NCBI GenBank assembly: GCA_002371675.1
Contig: DFGE01000036.1
Span: 1 to 42,913 of the forward strand
Length of the DNA: 42,913 nucleotides
DNA from: Clostridiales bacterium UBA3758
Lineage (GTDB): Bacteria > Bacillota > Clostridia > Oscillospirales > Oscillospiraceae
Direction: 5' to 3'
Part shown: one piece after another, positions 8,574 through 16,851 of the stretch
How positions within the stretch are numbered: position 1 is the stretch's first letter
How the letters are laid out: every line of letters begins with the position of its first letter
The notes under the pieces: model-generated
What the model saw: the letters and a program-made list of their open reading frames with translations, nothing else
What the model was told of the DNA's origin: nothing
Database searches by the model: none
Program-made: the position numbers and the translations under genes

Positions 8574-10691
8574 ATGATCATCACCAACAAGCAGTTCCCC
8601 AACTACCGCAAATATGAGATGGACTACGAAGGCCGTCCCTTCTCCATGGAAGTCGGCAAGCTGGCCGAGCTCTGCAACGCGGCTGTTCTCGTCCGCTACG
8701 GCGATACCACCGTGCTCGTGACCTGCACCGCCTCCGCCCGCCCCAAGGACGGCATCGACTACTTCCCCCTCTCCGTGGACTTCAACGAGAAGCTCTACGC
8801 CGTCGGCCGCATTCCCGGCAGCTTCATGCGCCGCGAGGGCAAGCCCAGCCTCCCCGCCGTGCTGGCCTCCCGTCTGATCGACCGCCCCATGCGTCCCCTC
8901 TTCCCCAGCGACCTGCGCAACGACGTCGTCATCGCCTGCGAGGTGCTGAGCGTTGACCGTGACTGCAGCCCCGAGATCGCCGCCATGATCGGCGCCTCCG
9001 CCGCTGTCTCCATCTCCGACGTGCCCTTCAACGGGCCGATTGCCGGCATCGTCCTCGGCTGGGACGGTGAGAAGTACCTCTTCAACCCCACCAAGGCCGA
9101 GCGTGAGAACAACCGCATGACCACCACCGTCGCCGCCACCCACAAGAAGATCGTCATGATCGAGTCCGAGGCCGACCAGGTTCCCGACGAGGTCATGTAC
9201 GAGGGCATCGTGCAGGCGCATGAGCACCTGCAGCCCGTGCTCGACCTCATCGACAAGATGGTTGCCGAGATCGGCAAGCCGAAGTTCGAGTACGAGCACG
9301 CCGCCTTCGACCAGGAGCTCTTTGACACCCTCGTGGCCAAGGAGTTCGAGTCCATGGAGTACTGCATGGACACCGACGACAAGAACGTCCGCGAAGCCCG
9401 CGTCAACGAGTGGATCAGCATGGTCCAGGAGAAGTACGGCGAAGAGCATCCCGACCTGATGAACTACATGGACGAGATCCTCTACAAGCTGCAGAAGAAG
9501 GTCGTCAAGAAGTGGCTGCTCGCCGGCAAGCGTGTCGACGGCCGCGCCATGAATGAGATCCGCCCGCTCGCCGCGGAAGTCGGCCTCATCCCGCTGGTTC
9601 ACGGCTCCGGCCTCTTCACCCGCGGCCAGACGCAGGTCCTCTCCATCGCCACCCTGGCCACCCTCGGCGACGCCCAGAAGCTCGACACCATCTGGGAAGA
9701 GACCGAGAAGCGCTTCATGCACCACTACAACATGCCCCCCTACTCCACCGGCGACGCCCGTGCGGCGCGCAGCACCGGCCGCCGTGAATACGGCCACGGC
9801 GCTCTGGTCGAGAAGGCGCTGCAGAGCGTGATCCCCTCCGTCGAGGACTTCCCCTACGCCATCCGCGTGGTCTCCGAGGTCCTCTCCTCCAACGGCTCCA
9901 CCTCCCAGGGCTCCATCTGCGGCTCCACCCTCGCGCTGATGGACGCCGGCGTGCCCATCAAGGCCCCCGTTGCCGGCATCTCCTGCGGCCTCATCCAGGA
10001 CGGTGACGACTTCACCACCTTTATCGACATTCAGGGCGTGGAGGACTTCCACGGCGAGATGGACTTCAAGGTGGCCGGCACCAAGCAGGGCATCACCGCC
10101 ATCCAGATGGACCTCAAGAACGACGGCCTCAAGCACGAGATCGTGAAGGAAGCTTTCGCCATCACCAAGGAGGCCCGCTTCCAGATCCTCGACGCCATCA
10201 TGCTCAAGGCCATTGCCGAGCCGCGCAAGGAGCTCGCCAAGTCCGCCCCGAAGATGATCCAGATGAAGATCAACCCCGACAAGATCCGCGAGGTCATCGG
10301 CTCCGGCGGCAAGGTCATCCAGAAGATCACCGCCGAGACCGGCTGCAAGATCGACATCAACGACGACGGCACCATCTTCATCGCCTCCAGCGATATCGAG
10401 GCCTGCCGCGCCGCCCGCACCACCATCGAGAACATCGTGTTTGAGCCCGAGGTCGGCGCCCTCTACTACGGCAAGGTCTCCAACATCCGTTCCGATTTCG
10501 GCGCCTGGGTCGAACTGGCCCCGGGCAAGGACGGCCTGATCAAGATCAAGGATCTCGAGTTCAAGCGCACCGAGAAGGTCGAGGACGTGCTGCACGTCGG
10601 CGATATGACCTGGGTCAAGGTCATCAACATCGGCCCCCGCGGCATCGACCTGAGCCGCAAGGACGCCCTGCGCGAGCGCGGCGAGGCCTGA
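8574..10691 (+). CDS. pnp: Polyribonucleotide nucleotidyltransferase (PNPase)
   Basis: A 705-residue 3'-to-5' phosphorolytic exoribonuclease. In order: first RNase PH domain (residues 10-150; FMRREGKPS, ASRLIDRPMRPLFP), linker helices, second RNase PH domain (about 315-550; the phosphate site SNGSTSQGS and catalytic Asp in DIQGVEDFHGEMDFKVAGT), KH domain (IREVIGSGGKVIQKIT near 565) and S1 domain (YYGKVSNIRSDFGAWVEL near 630). The ATG at 8574 follows AAAAGGAG; a longer open frame upstream is not PNPase-like. The 150-base stretch upstream shows no convincing promoter. Confidence 0.97.
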   Translation: MIITNKQFPNYRKYEMDYEGRPFSMEVGKLAELCNAAVLVRYGDTTVLVTCTASARPKDGIDYFPLSVDFNEKLYAVGRIPGSFMRREGKPSLPAVLASRLIDRPMRPLFPSDLRNDVVIACEVLSVDRDCSPEIAAMIGASAAVSISDVPFNGPIAGIVLGWDGEKYLFNPTKAERENNRMTTTVAATHKKIVMIESEADQVPDEVMYEGIVQAHEHLQPVLDLIDKMVAEIGKPKFEYEHAAFDQELFDTLVAKEFESMEYCMDTDDKNVREARVNEWISMVQEKYGEEHPDLMNYMDEILYKLQKKVVKKWLLAGKRVDGRAMNEIRPLAAEVGLIPLVHGSGLFTRGQTQVLSIATLATLGDAQKLDTIWEETEKRFMHHYNMPPYSTGDARAARSTGRREYGHGALVEKALQSVIPSVEDFPYAIRVVSEVLSSNGSTSQGSICGSTLALMDAGVPIKAPVAGISCGLIQDGDDFTTFIDIQGVEDFHGEMDFKVAGTKQGITAIQMDLKNDGLKHEIVKEAFAITKEARFQILDAIMLKAIAEPRKELAKSAPKMIQMKINPDKIREVIGSGGKVIQKITAETGCKIDINDDGTIFIASSDIEACRAARTTIENIVFEPEVGALYYGKVSNIRSDFGAWVELAPGKDGLIKIKDLEFKRTEKVEDVLHVGDMTWVKVINIGPRGIDLSRKDALRERGEA

Positions 10692-10714
10692 TCTACAGCA
10701 ACTGCATCACATTG

Positions 10715-10756
10715 TCCGGAAGGACGGAACATTCCGTCCTTCCGGATTTTTATTTA
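10715..10756 (+). terminator. pnp terminator
   Basis: A 14-bp stem TCCGGAAGGACGGA / TCCGTCCTTCCGGA followed by TTTTTATTT. The T-tail overlaps the -35 box of the next promoter. Confidence 0.92.
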
Positions 10757-10781
10757 CAAAAACCGCGCGGAAGGCTACAAT
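10753..10781 (+). promoter_or_regulatory. Promoter of the NahK-like gene
   Basis: -35 TTTACA (10753-10758), 17-bp spacer, -10 TACAAT (10776-10781). Confidence 0.65.
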
Positions 10782-10826
10782 ACGCTCATACTGTTACTGA
10801 CAGGATCAGCAAGGAGGTATTGAAAC

Positions 10827-11894
10827 ATGGAATCGCTGCTCTCATCCTTCCGGCTCGTCGGAGCGCCGCTCTCCTGTGAGCCCTACGGCCACGGGCACAT
10901 CAACCGCACCTTCCTCGTCGTGACCGACGCGCCGCGGCGCTACATCCTCCAGCAGATCAACACCCGCGTCTTCTCAGACCCGGCGGGGCTCATGGAGAAT
11001 ATCAGTGCCGTGACGGCCTATCTGTCCGCGCGCACGAGAGATCCGCGCGGCTGCCTGCGCCTCGTGCCGACCGCAGAGGGCGGGAGCTGGCTGCGCGCTC
11101 CCGACGGCGGCTGCTGGCGCGTCTATGATTTCGTGGAGGACAGCGTCTGTCTCCAGCAGCCGGAGACGGAGGAGGATTTCTATCAGAGCGCCGTGGCCTT
11201 CGGCGGCTTCCAGCACATGCTGGCCGACTTCCCCGCCGGAACACTGCACGAGACGATCCCGAATTTTCACAACACGCCCGACCGTTACCGGCTTTTCCGC
11301 GCGGCGCTGGCATCCGACCGCTGCGGGAGAGCCGCCTCCGTTGAGAAGGAGATCGCCTTTGTGCTCATGCGCGAGGAGCAGGCCGGAGCGCTGCAGCGCA
11401 TGCGCGAGAGCGGGGAACTGCCCCTGCGCGTGACGCACAACGACACCAAGCTCAACAACGTCTTGCTCGACGCCGCGACCCACCGCCCGCTCTGCGTGAT
11501 CGACCTCGACACCGTGATGCCCGGCCTCGCGGCCTACGATTTCGGCGACTCCATCCGCTTCGGCGCGGCCACCGCCGCCGAGGACGAGCGCGATTTGAGC
11601 CGGGTGTCCATGAGTCTCACGCGCTTTGCGGCCTTTACGCGCGGCTTTCTCGGCGCCTGCCCCGGCCTCACGCCGCGCGAGCGGGAGACGCTGCCGCTCG
11701 GCGCCTACACGATGACGCTGGAGTGCGGCATGCGCTTCCTCACGGACTACCTGGACGGCGACCGCTACTTTGCCGTCGCCCGCGAGGGGCACAATCTCGA
11801 CCGCGCGAGGACGCAGCTTGCCCTCGTCGCGGACATGGAGCGCAAGCGCGAGGCCATGGCCGCCGCCGTGCGTGCCTGCGAAGCGGGAGAATAG
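10827..11894 (+). CDS. N-acetylhexosamine 1-kinase-like phosphotransferase (NahK/LnpB family)
   Basis: A 355-residue protein of the aminoglycoside-phosphotransferase fold. It closely follows the bifidobacterial NahK pattern along its length: YGHGHINRTFLVVTD and YILQQINTRVF at the N-terminus, the catalytic loop VTHNDTKLNNVLLD near residue 205, the metal-binding IDLDTVMPG near 225, FGDSIRFGA near 240 and TLECGMRFLTDYLDGD near 295. NahK phosphorylates GlcNAc or GalNAc at C1 with ATP in the galacto-N-biose/lacto-N-biose pathway. AAGGAGGT stands ahead of the ATG. The sugar ABC importer follows downstream with its own promoter, supporting a role in amino-sugar use. No lacto-N-biose phosphorylase, GalT or GalE is nearby. 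Confidence 0.78.
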   Translation: MESLLSSFRLVGAPLSCEPYGHGHINRTFLVVTDAPRRYILQQINTRVFSDPAGLMENISAVTAYLSARTRDPRGCLRLVPTAEGGSWLRAPDGGCWRVYDFVEDSVCLQQPETEEDFYQSAVAFGGFQHMLADFPAGTLHETIPNFHNTPDRYRLFRAALASDRCGRAASVEKEIAFVLMREEQAGALQRMRESGELPLRVTHNDTKLNNVLLDAATHRPLCVIDLDTVMPGLAAYDFGDSIRFGAATAAEDERDLSRVSMSLTRFAAFTRGFLGACPGLTPRERETLPLGAYTMTLECGMRFLTDYLDGDRYFAVAREGHNLDRARTQLALVADMERKREAMAAAVRACEAGE

Positions 11895-11968
11895 ACAAAA
11901 GCAGATCGTCTGTTTTGGTAACCCTGCACAAAATCTCTGCAGGAGAATCGCCCTAAACGCGGGGTCTG

Positions 11969-11997
11969 TTGACAATTACTTAAAAAATGAGTAAAAT
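11969..11997 (+). promoter_or_regulatory. Promoter of the ABC sugar importer
   Basis: -35 TTGACA (11969-11974, perfect), 17-bp spacer, -10 TAAAAT (11992-11997). Confidence 0.78.
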
Positions 11998-12048
11998 ATG
12001 CTCGTTGCGGAATACGCCGCCACAATAATTGAAAAGGAGAATGAAAAA

Positions 12049-13386
12049 ATGAAAAAGATCCTTGCTCTGCTTCTGGCGCTGTGCATGATCTTCGCGCTGG
12101 CCGCCTGCGGTCAGCAGGCCGCTCCCGCCGAGCAGCCCGCTGCCGAGGCTCCTGCCGCTGAAGAGCCCGCTGCCGAGGCCCCCGCTGCCGAGGAGCCTGC
12201 CGCCGATGAGATCACGCTCGACGTCATCATCTGCCAGTACGGCCCCAACACGCAGGAGTGGTTCCTGGGCTCCGGCATGAACGGCACCAACTTCGTGGAT
12301 AAGTTTGAAGCCGAGAATCCCGGCATCAAGCTCAACCTCGAGGTCGTGTCCTGGAACGACGTTTACACCGTCGTTGACACCCGCATCGCCGCCGGCAACG
12401 CGCCCGACATCCTGAATATCGACGTGTTCGCCAACTACGCCACCGACGGCCTGCTGCTGCCCGTTTCCGAGTACTGCCCGGAAGAGCTCTACAACGACTT
12501 CTTCCCCTCCTTCATCGCGCAGTCCGTGATCGATGACACCGTGTGGGCCGTTCCCGACCTGGCCTCTGCCCGCGCCATGTTCTACAACGTTGACATGCTC
12601 AACGAAGTCGGCGTGGAAGTCCCCACCACCTGGTCCGAGCTGGAAGACGTCTCCCAGGCCATCATCGACTTCTACAACGGCGAAGTGTACCCCTGGGGCA
12701 TTGATATGACCACCGACGAAGGCCAGGCTGCCTTCGCGTACTACACCTGGGGCAACGGCGGCGGCTTCGTCGACGCCGACGGCAACTGGGCTGTGAACTC
12801 CCCCGAGAACGTCGAGGCCATCAAGTTCGCCGTCGATCTCGTCAACAAGGGCTTCACCAACCCCAACCCCGCCACCCAGACCCGTTACGACCTGCAGGAT
12901 ATGTTCGCTGCCGGCAAGATGGCGATGCTGATCGCCCCCAACCAGCTGCCCACCTACGTCGCTGACAAGGGCGGCACGATCAACATGGCTACCGCCAACA
13001 TCCCCGCCGCTGACGGCAAGACCTCTTCCTCCGTCGGCGTTATGGACCGCATCATGGCCTTCAAGGACGACTCCGCTCCCGATCAGGCCGCGCGCAACGA
13101 AGCCATCGGCAAGTTCCTGACCTTCTTCTACAACCCCGAGAACTACGTCGGCTGGGTCAGCATGGAAGGCTTCCTGCCCGCCGTCAACTCCGCTGTTGAA
13201 GCTCTGGTCGCCGCTGACCCGTCCTTCGAGGCGTGGCTCGACGTTCTGGGCGGCTGCCAGTTCTACCCCACCGCCAAGGCGGAGTGGGACCAGGTCAAGC
13301 AGGGCGTTATCGCCGCTGAGCAGGCTGCTCTCACCGGCGCCGACGTGCAGGCCGAGCTTGACGCTCTCCAGGCCCAGCTTGGCTGA
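12049..13386 (+). CDS. ABC transporter sugar-binding lipoprotein (family 1 solute-binding protein)
   Basis: A 445-residue lipoprotein. The signal peptide MKKILALLLALCMIFALAAC ends in the lipobox LAAC (lipid on Cys20). A flexible Ala/Pro/Glu-rich linker (about residues 22-55, repeats of PAAEE) tethers the binding domain to the membrane. The rest is a MalE-like family 1 binding protein (FVDKFEAENPGIKLNLEVVSW, NAPDILNIDVFANY). It would capture an oligosaccharide or amino sugar for the two permeases downstream. The ligand is not deducible; the neighbouring NahK-like kinase suggests an N-acetylhexosamine-containing sugar. The ATG at 12049 follows AAAAGGAG. Confidence 0.9.
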   Translation: MKKILALLLALCMIFALAACGQQAAPAEQPAAEAPAAEEPAAEAPAAEEPAADEITLDVIICQYGPNTQEWFLGSGMNGTNFVDKFEAENPGIKLNLEVVSWNDVYTVVDTRIAAGNAPDILNIDVFANYATDGLLLPVSEYCPEELYNDFFPSFIAQSVIDDTVWAVPDLASARAMFYNVDMLNEVGVEVPTTWSELEDVSQAIIDFYNGEVYPWGIDMTTDEGQAAFAYYTWGNGGGFVDADGNWAVNSPENVEAIKFAVDLVNKGFTNPNPATQTRYDLQDMFAAGKMAMLIAPNQLPTYVADKGGTINMATANIPAADGKTSSSVGVMDRIMAFKDDSAPDQAARNEAIGKFLTFFYNPENYVGWVSMEGFLPAVNSAVEALVAADPSFEAWLDVLGGCQFYPTAKAEWDQVKQGVIAAEQAALTGADVQAELDALQAQLG

Positions 13387-13421
13387 GACGAAGCGCTGAA
13401 CGCACATCATTGAACCTACCG

Positions 13422-13455
13422 GATGGGCCAGGCCTGCGGCCTGGCCCATCTTCTT
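13422..13455 (+). terminator. Intra-operon terminator after the binding-protein gene
   Basis: A perfect 13-bp stem GATGGGCCAGGCC / GGCCTGGCCCATC with loop TGC, then TTCTT. This is the usual partial terminator that makes binding protein more abundant than permeases. Confidence 0.8.
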
Positions 13456-13506
13456 ACCCCGCTTCCCCGCACCGCCGGTTCTACTTTCCCTGGGAGGTGT
13501 CCGACC

Positions 13507-14391
13507 ATGAATACCATCCGAACAAAGCACCGCTGGGAGCCCTATCTCTGGCTGCTGCCCAGCGTCATCATGCTCGCCGTCTTCGTCGTCTACCCGATCA
13601 TCCTCGTCTTCAGGCTCTCCTTCAGCGAGATCTCCAAGTCGGGCGTGCTGGGCGGCTTCGTCGGCTTTCAGAACTACGTGAACGCGGTGAACCTGCCCGC
13701 GTTCAAGACCGTGATGCTCAACACCCTCTTCTGGGTCGTCTCCGTGGTGGGGCTGTCGACGCTGCTCGGCTTCATCATCGCCATGGTGCTCAACCAGAAG
13801 TTCCACGGACGCAAGATCGCCCGCGCGATCCTTGTCTTCCCCTGGGCCACATCGCTGGTCGTCCAGGCCTCCGTCTGGAACTACATCATCAAATACGAAT
13901 ACGGCAACCTCAACAACGTCCTTTTGAACCTCGGAATCATCCGGGAGGCGATCAACTGGCGTTCGAGCTACCAGATTGAGTTTCTCTGGGAGTGCGGCGT
14001 CGGCATCTTCGTCACCGTTCCTTTTGTGGCCTTCTGTGTGCTCTCCGGCCTGCAGTCCATCGACGAGTCGCTCTACGAGGCGGCCACGGTAGACGGCGCG
14101 GGCTTCTGGAGCAAGCTCTGGAACGTCACCATACCCATGGTTCGTCCCTCCCTCACGGTCAGCACGGTGCTGAACATCATCTACGTGTTCAACTCCTTCC
14201 CCATCGTCTACACCATGACCAAGGGCGCGCCGACCCACAAGACCGATACCCTCGTCACCTATCTGTACATGCTGTTCTTCTACGAGAAGCAGAAGGGCCC
14301 CGCCACGGCGCTCTCCGTGATCGGCTTTTTGATCCTCTGCCTCTGCGCCGGGATCTACATGGTCTCCGTCATGCGGAAGGAGGAAGAGTAA
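13507..14391 (+). CDS. ABC sugar transporter permease, MalF-like
   Basis: A 294-residue six-helix permease. The N-terminus (WEPYLWLLPSVIMLAVFVVY) and the cytoplasmic coupling (EAA) loop EAATVDGAGFWSKLWNVTIP near residue 195 are typical of binding-protein-dependent sugar permeases. The start is set at the ATG at 13507, preceded by GGGAGGTG; the longer frame upstream overlaps the terminator. It stops directly before the next permease (TAAATG, no gap), so the two are translationally linked and form a heterodimer. Confidence 0.92.
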   Translation: MNTIRTKHRWEPYLWLLPSVIMLAVFVVYPIILVFRLSFSEISKSGVLGGFVGFQNYVNAVNLPAFKTVMLNTLFWVVSVVGLSTLLGFIIAMVLNQKFHGRKIARAILVFPWATSLVVQASVWNYIIKYEYGNLNNVLLNLGIIREAINWRSSYQIEFLWECGVGIFVTVPFVAFCVLSGLQSIDESLYEAATVDGAGFWSKLWNVTIPMVRPSLTVSTVLNIIYVFNSFPIVYTMTKGAPTHKTDTLVTYLYMLFFYEKQKGPATALSVIGFLILCLCAGIYMVSVMRKEEE

Positions 14392-15984
14392 ATGCAGAAT
14401 CCCAATCTCAAAGCCCTCAACCGCCGCGCCCTGCTGCTCATGCTGGTGGGGCTGCTGCTCGCGGCCATCCTCTTCTCCCTCCCGCTCTATTCCTTCCAGG
14501 CCAGGATCTTCACGAAAAAATCCGCCAACACCTTCGTGGGCGATGAAAAGTACCAGAGCGTCCGCGCCGAGATGGAAGAGATCGCGGAGAGCTACCGCGC
14601 CGACGGCTTCGACGTCGACATCAGCGAGGACGTCACGCTGCGCACCAACTCCAAGGGAGAGCAGACCTCGCTCATCGCCTTCTCCGTGACGCAGGACATC
14701 CACAGGAATCTCTGGAGCTTCCTCCCCTCGTCCCTGCCCTCCGCGCACGTGCTGCGCGCAATCGCGCTGTGCATGCTCCTGAGCGCGGCCTGCGCACTGC
14801 TCGGCCTGCGCGGCGAGGAGGAGACCGTACACCGCTATCTGCCCGCCCGCTCCCGCCGTCTGCGCACGGCGGCCGGCGTACTGCTGCTGATCGCGGTGCT
14901 GCTGGTGCCCGTGTTCCTGCTGATGAACAACTATTTCTTCTCGCGGCGGCTCGCCCTCATCGGAAAGGGGCTGATCAGCGAGGGCGTGGAGCAGAGCTTC
15001 CGGCAGGCGGATTCCTTCCTCTTCGGCGGGCGCATGGGCGAGAAGATCGGCGACGCGCTGAGCGGACTGCAGTACGATCCCTCGGGGATGCTCTGGCTGC
15101 TGATCCCCTGCCTGCTGCTGAGCATCGTCTTTGCCATCCAGCTGCGCAACGGCGAGATCAAGAGTGCGCTGCTGCGCGGCCTGCTGTACTTCTTCGTCGT
15201 CGTGATGTGTCTGGCGATCCTCTATCCCTACTACGTCATGCTCGTGACGGGCTTCCGCTCTAATGCAGAGACGCTGGACATCAATTTCCTGCACATGTTC
15301 CCCACGGAGTGGAAGTTTGAAAACCTCGCCTACATCGTGCAGCGCGGCGTCCCCCGCTATCTGCTCAACTCTCTCATCATCGCCGGCGGCGCGACGCTGC
15401 TGGCCATGCTCTGCGGCATCCCCGCGGCCTACGCCATGGCGCGCATGAGCTTCCGCGGCAAGAAGGCCTTCCTCGGCTTCGTCATCATGAGCCAGATGTT
15501 CTCTCCCGTCGTGCTGCTGATCGGCATCACGCAGCTGATGGACTCCCTGCATCTTACAAACACGGTCATGAGCCTCGTGTTCGTGAACGCAGCCTTCAAC
15601 CAGGCCTTCGCGATCTGGCTGCTGCGCGGCACCTTCGTGTCGATCTCGCCGGAGATGGAGCAGGCCGCCATGATCGACGGCTGCGGCACCGTGAGCTCCC
15701 TGCTGCGCGTGCTGCTGCCGATGGCCGCCCCCGGCATCGTGACGGCGCTGATCTTCGTGTTCATCAACGCCTGGAACGAGTACACCATCGCCACCGTGCT
15801 CATCCAGCTGCAGACCCTGCGCCCCATCACCGTGGGTATCACGCAGTTCAGCTCCTTCAACATGATCGAGTGGCAGTACCTGTTCGCCTCCTCGCTGCTC
15901 GCCACGATCCCGGTCGTGATCCTCTTCATGACCATCGAGAAGCACCTCACCTCCGGTCTCACCGCCGGCGGCGTCAAGGGCTGA
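14392..15984 (+). CDS. ABC sugar transporter permease, MalG-like, with a 250-residue N-terminal extension
   Basis: A 530-residue protein. The C-terminal 270 residues are a standard MalG-type permease, with EQAAMIDGCGTVSSLLRVLL as the EAA coupling loop near residue 420. Ordinary members are about 280 residues. Here a long N-terminal part precedes it: a membrane helix (12-30), an extracytoplasmic stretch of about 90 residues (ANTFVGDEKYQSVRAEMEEI onward), two helices near 122-142 and 160-182, another short outside loop and a helix near 233-252. No ATPase gene is nearby, so a shared MsmX/MsmK-like ATPase encoded elsewhere is expected. It is the last gene of the operon; a terminator follows. Confidence 0.88.
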   Translation: MQNPNLKALNRRALLLMLVGLLLAAILFSLPLYSFQARIFTKKSANTFVGDEKYQSVRAEMEEIAESYRADGFDVDISEDVTLRTNSKGEQTSLIAFSVTQDIHRNLWSFLPSSLPSAHVLRAIALCMLLSAACALLGLRGEEETVHRYLPARSRRLRTAAGVLLLIAVLLVPVFLLMNNYFFSRRLALIGKGLISEGVEQSFRQADSFLFGGRMGEKIGDALSGLQYDPSGMLWLLIPCLLLSIVFAIQLRNGEIKSALLRGLLYFFVVVMCLAILYPYYVMLVTGFRSNAETLDINFLHMFPTEWKFENLAYIVQRGVPRYLLNSLIIAGGATLLAMLCGIPAAYAMARMSFRGKKAFLGFVIMSQMFSPVVLLIGITQLMDSLHLTNTVMSLVFVNAAFNQAFAIWLLRGTFVSISPEMEQAAMIDGCGTVSSLLRVLLPMAAPGIVTALIFVFINAWNEYTIATVLIQLQTLRPITVGITQFSSFNMIEWQYLFASSLLATIPVVILFMTIEKHLTSGLTAGGVKG

Positions 15985-16011
15985 GCGCGGCTGACAACAG
16001 GATACCGCAAC

Positions 16012-16042
16012 GAAAAACCACCGGCAAAGCCGGTGGTTTTTC
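16012..16042 (+). terminator. Terminator of the sugar importer operon
   Basis: Stem AAAAACCACCGGC / GCCGGTGGTTTTT with loop AAA. It is symmetric and so can also work on the minus strand. Confidence 0.88.
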
Positions 16043-16070
16043 AAGCTGTCGACAAAGTGTCGACAGCTTG
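16042..16070. repeat. Palindromic intergenic repeat, copy A
   Basis: A near-perfect palindrome (CAAGCTGTCGAC, spacer, GTCGACAGCTTG) directly beside the operon terminator. Related copies lie beside terminators at 28567-28596, 32244-32264 and, as a half copy, 16191-16205. Confidence 0.7.
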
Positions 16071-16074
16071 AAAG

Positions 16075-16232
16075 GCAAAAATGAAAACTACCGAAAAAGT
16101 TTCCATTTTTGCATATATTGAACGTGAAGAGGGGATTACCGTCCCCTCTTCACAATCTCCCCATGCGAGACGAACCATTGCCGCAAGGGTTTGTCTACAG
16201 TCTGAAAACCACCGGCTTTGCCGGTGGTTTTC
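16075..16232. repeat. Hairpin cluster in a convergent intergenic region
   Basis: Three further hairpins follow: 16075-16112 (GCAAAAATG with CATTTTTGC), 16124-16153 (perfect 12-bp stem GTGAAGAGGGGA) and 16206-16232 (AAAACCACCGGC / GCCGGTGGTTTT). The last is an inverted copy of the terminator at 16012-16042 and closes the minus-strand operon. No gene is seen here. Confidence 0.7.
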
Positions 16233-16245
16233 TGCTTATTTCCTG

Positions 16246-16851
16246 TTATTTCCTGATCTTCACGCCCTGGCGCCTGGCCTTGTCGCGGCCGATGTCGCAG
16301 CCGGGATTCGTCAGCAGGCAGTTGTGGTTGCAGAAGCCGCAGTGCTCGTCCCGCCGGGAGAGCAGCATCTGCTCCCAGGGACGGACGCGCCCGAAGCCCG
16401 TGCGCTGCGCGACATATCCCCTCACGCGCAGGCGGTCCATCAGCAGTTCGATCATACGCGGGTGGCTCACGAGGATGCAGTCCTTCCCCTGCCGCTCGAG
16501 CCGGTCGATCAACTCGTCCGCACGGCATCTCGCCTCGTCCTTTGCTGCGGTGTCGGGACTAGCCCAGAGCCAGGCGGGCAGCTTTTTCTTCGCGGAGCCC
16601 GCGCGCCGGCCGATCTCGTCCAGCATGAGTTCGGGGATCGCCTCCGCGTCCACGAGCATCGCGGCCGTCTCCCCTGCGGCGGGGCGCGGGCTGCAGTAAA
16701 CAGCTCTGCCGTTGGCCTTCACCGCGTGCGCGTCGCCCTTCACCACGCCCGCGCCGAGCCTTTCCGCCCGCCAGGCGTCAAATTCCGCGCCGCTGCACTT
16801 CCCTGGCGCTTCCTTTTCGGTCTCACCGCTGCAGATGATCCAGAATTTCAC
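16246..16851 (-). CDS. Histidine-phosphatase-like protein lacking the catalytic RHG, with C-terminal Cys cluster
   Basis: A 201-residue protein starting with GTG, overlapping the end of the TtcA-type gene by four bases (GTGA), so translation is coupled. The layout recalls phosphoglycerate-mutase-like histidine phosphatases: an N-terminal strand ending in GET, AVYCSPRPAAGETA near 50-63, ELMLDEI near 74 and LVSHPRMIELLMDRL near 127-141. However, the usual LVRHGET reads IICSGET (residues 5-11), so the Arg-His pair is Cys-Ser. The C-terminus has C171-x2-C174-x3-C178-x6-C185, a possible metal site. It is probably not a phosphatase in the normal sense. The family call is by pattern only. Confidence 0.55.
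   Translation of the reverse strand: MKFWIICSGETEKEAPGKCSGAEFDAWRAERLGAGVVKGDAHAVKANGRAVYCSPRPAAGETAAMLVDAEAIPELMLDEIGRRAGSAKKKLPAWLWASPDTAAKDEARCRADELIDRLERQGKDCILVSHPRMIELLMDRLRVRGYVAQRTGFGRVRPWEQMLLSRRDEHCGFCNHNCLLTNPGCDIGRDKARRQGVKIRK

Noticed and set aside
8553..10595. A 680-codon minus-strand frame opposite pnp
   Set aside because: The real gene is pnp on the plus strand with all domains. The antisense frame is a codon-bias shadow.
11980..16044. A 1354-codon open frame on the minus strand opposite the sugar importer genes
   Set aside because: It is a shadow of high-GC codon bias in the lipoprotein and permease genes on the plus strand. It shows low-complexity Gly/Val/His-rich translation and no domain pattern.
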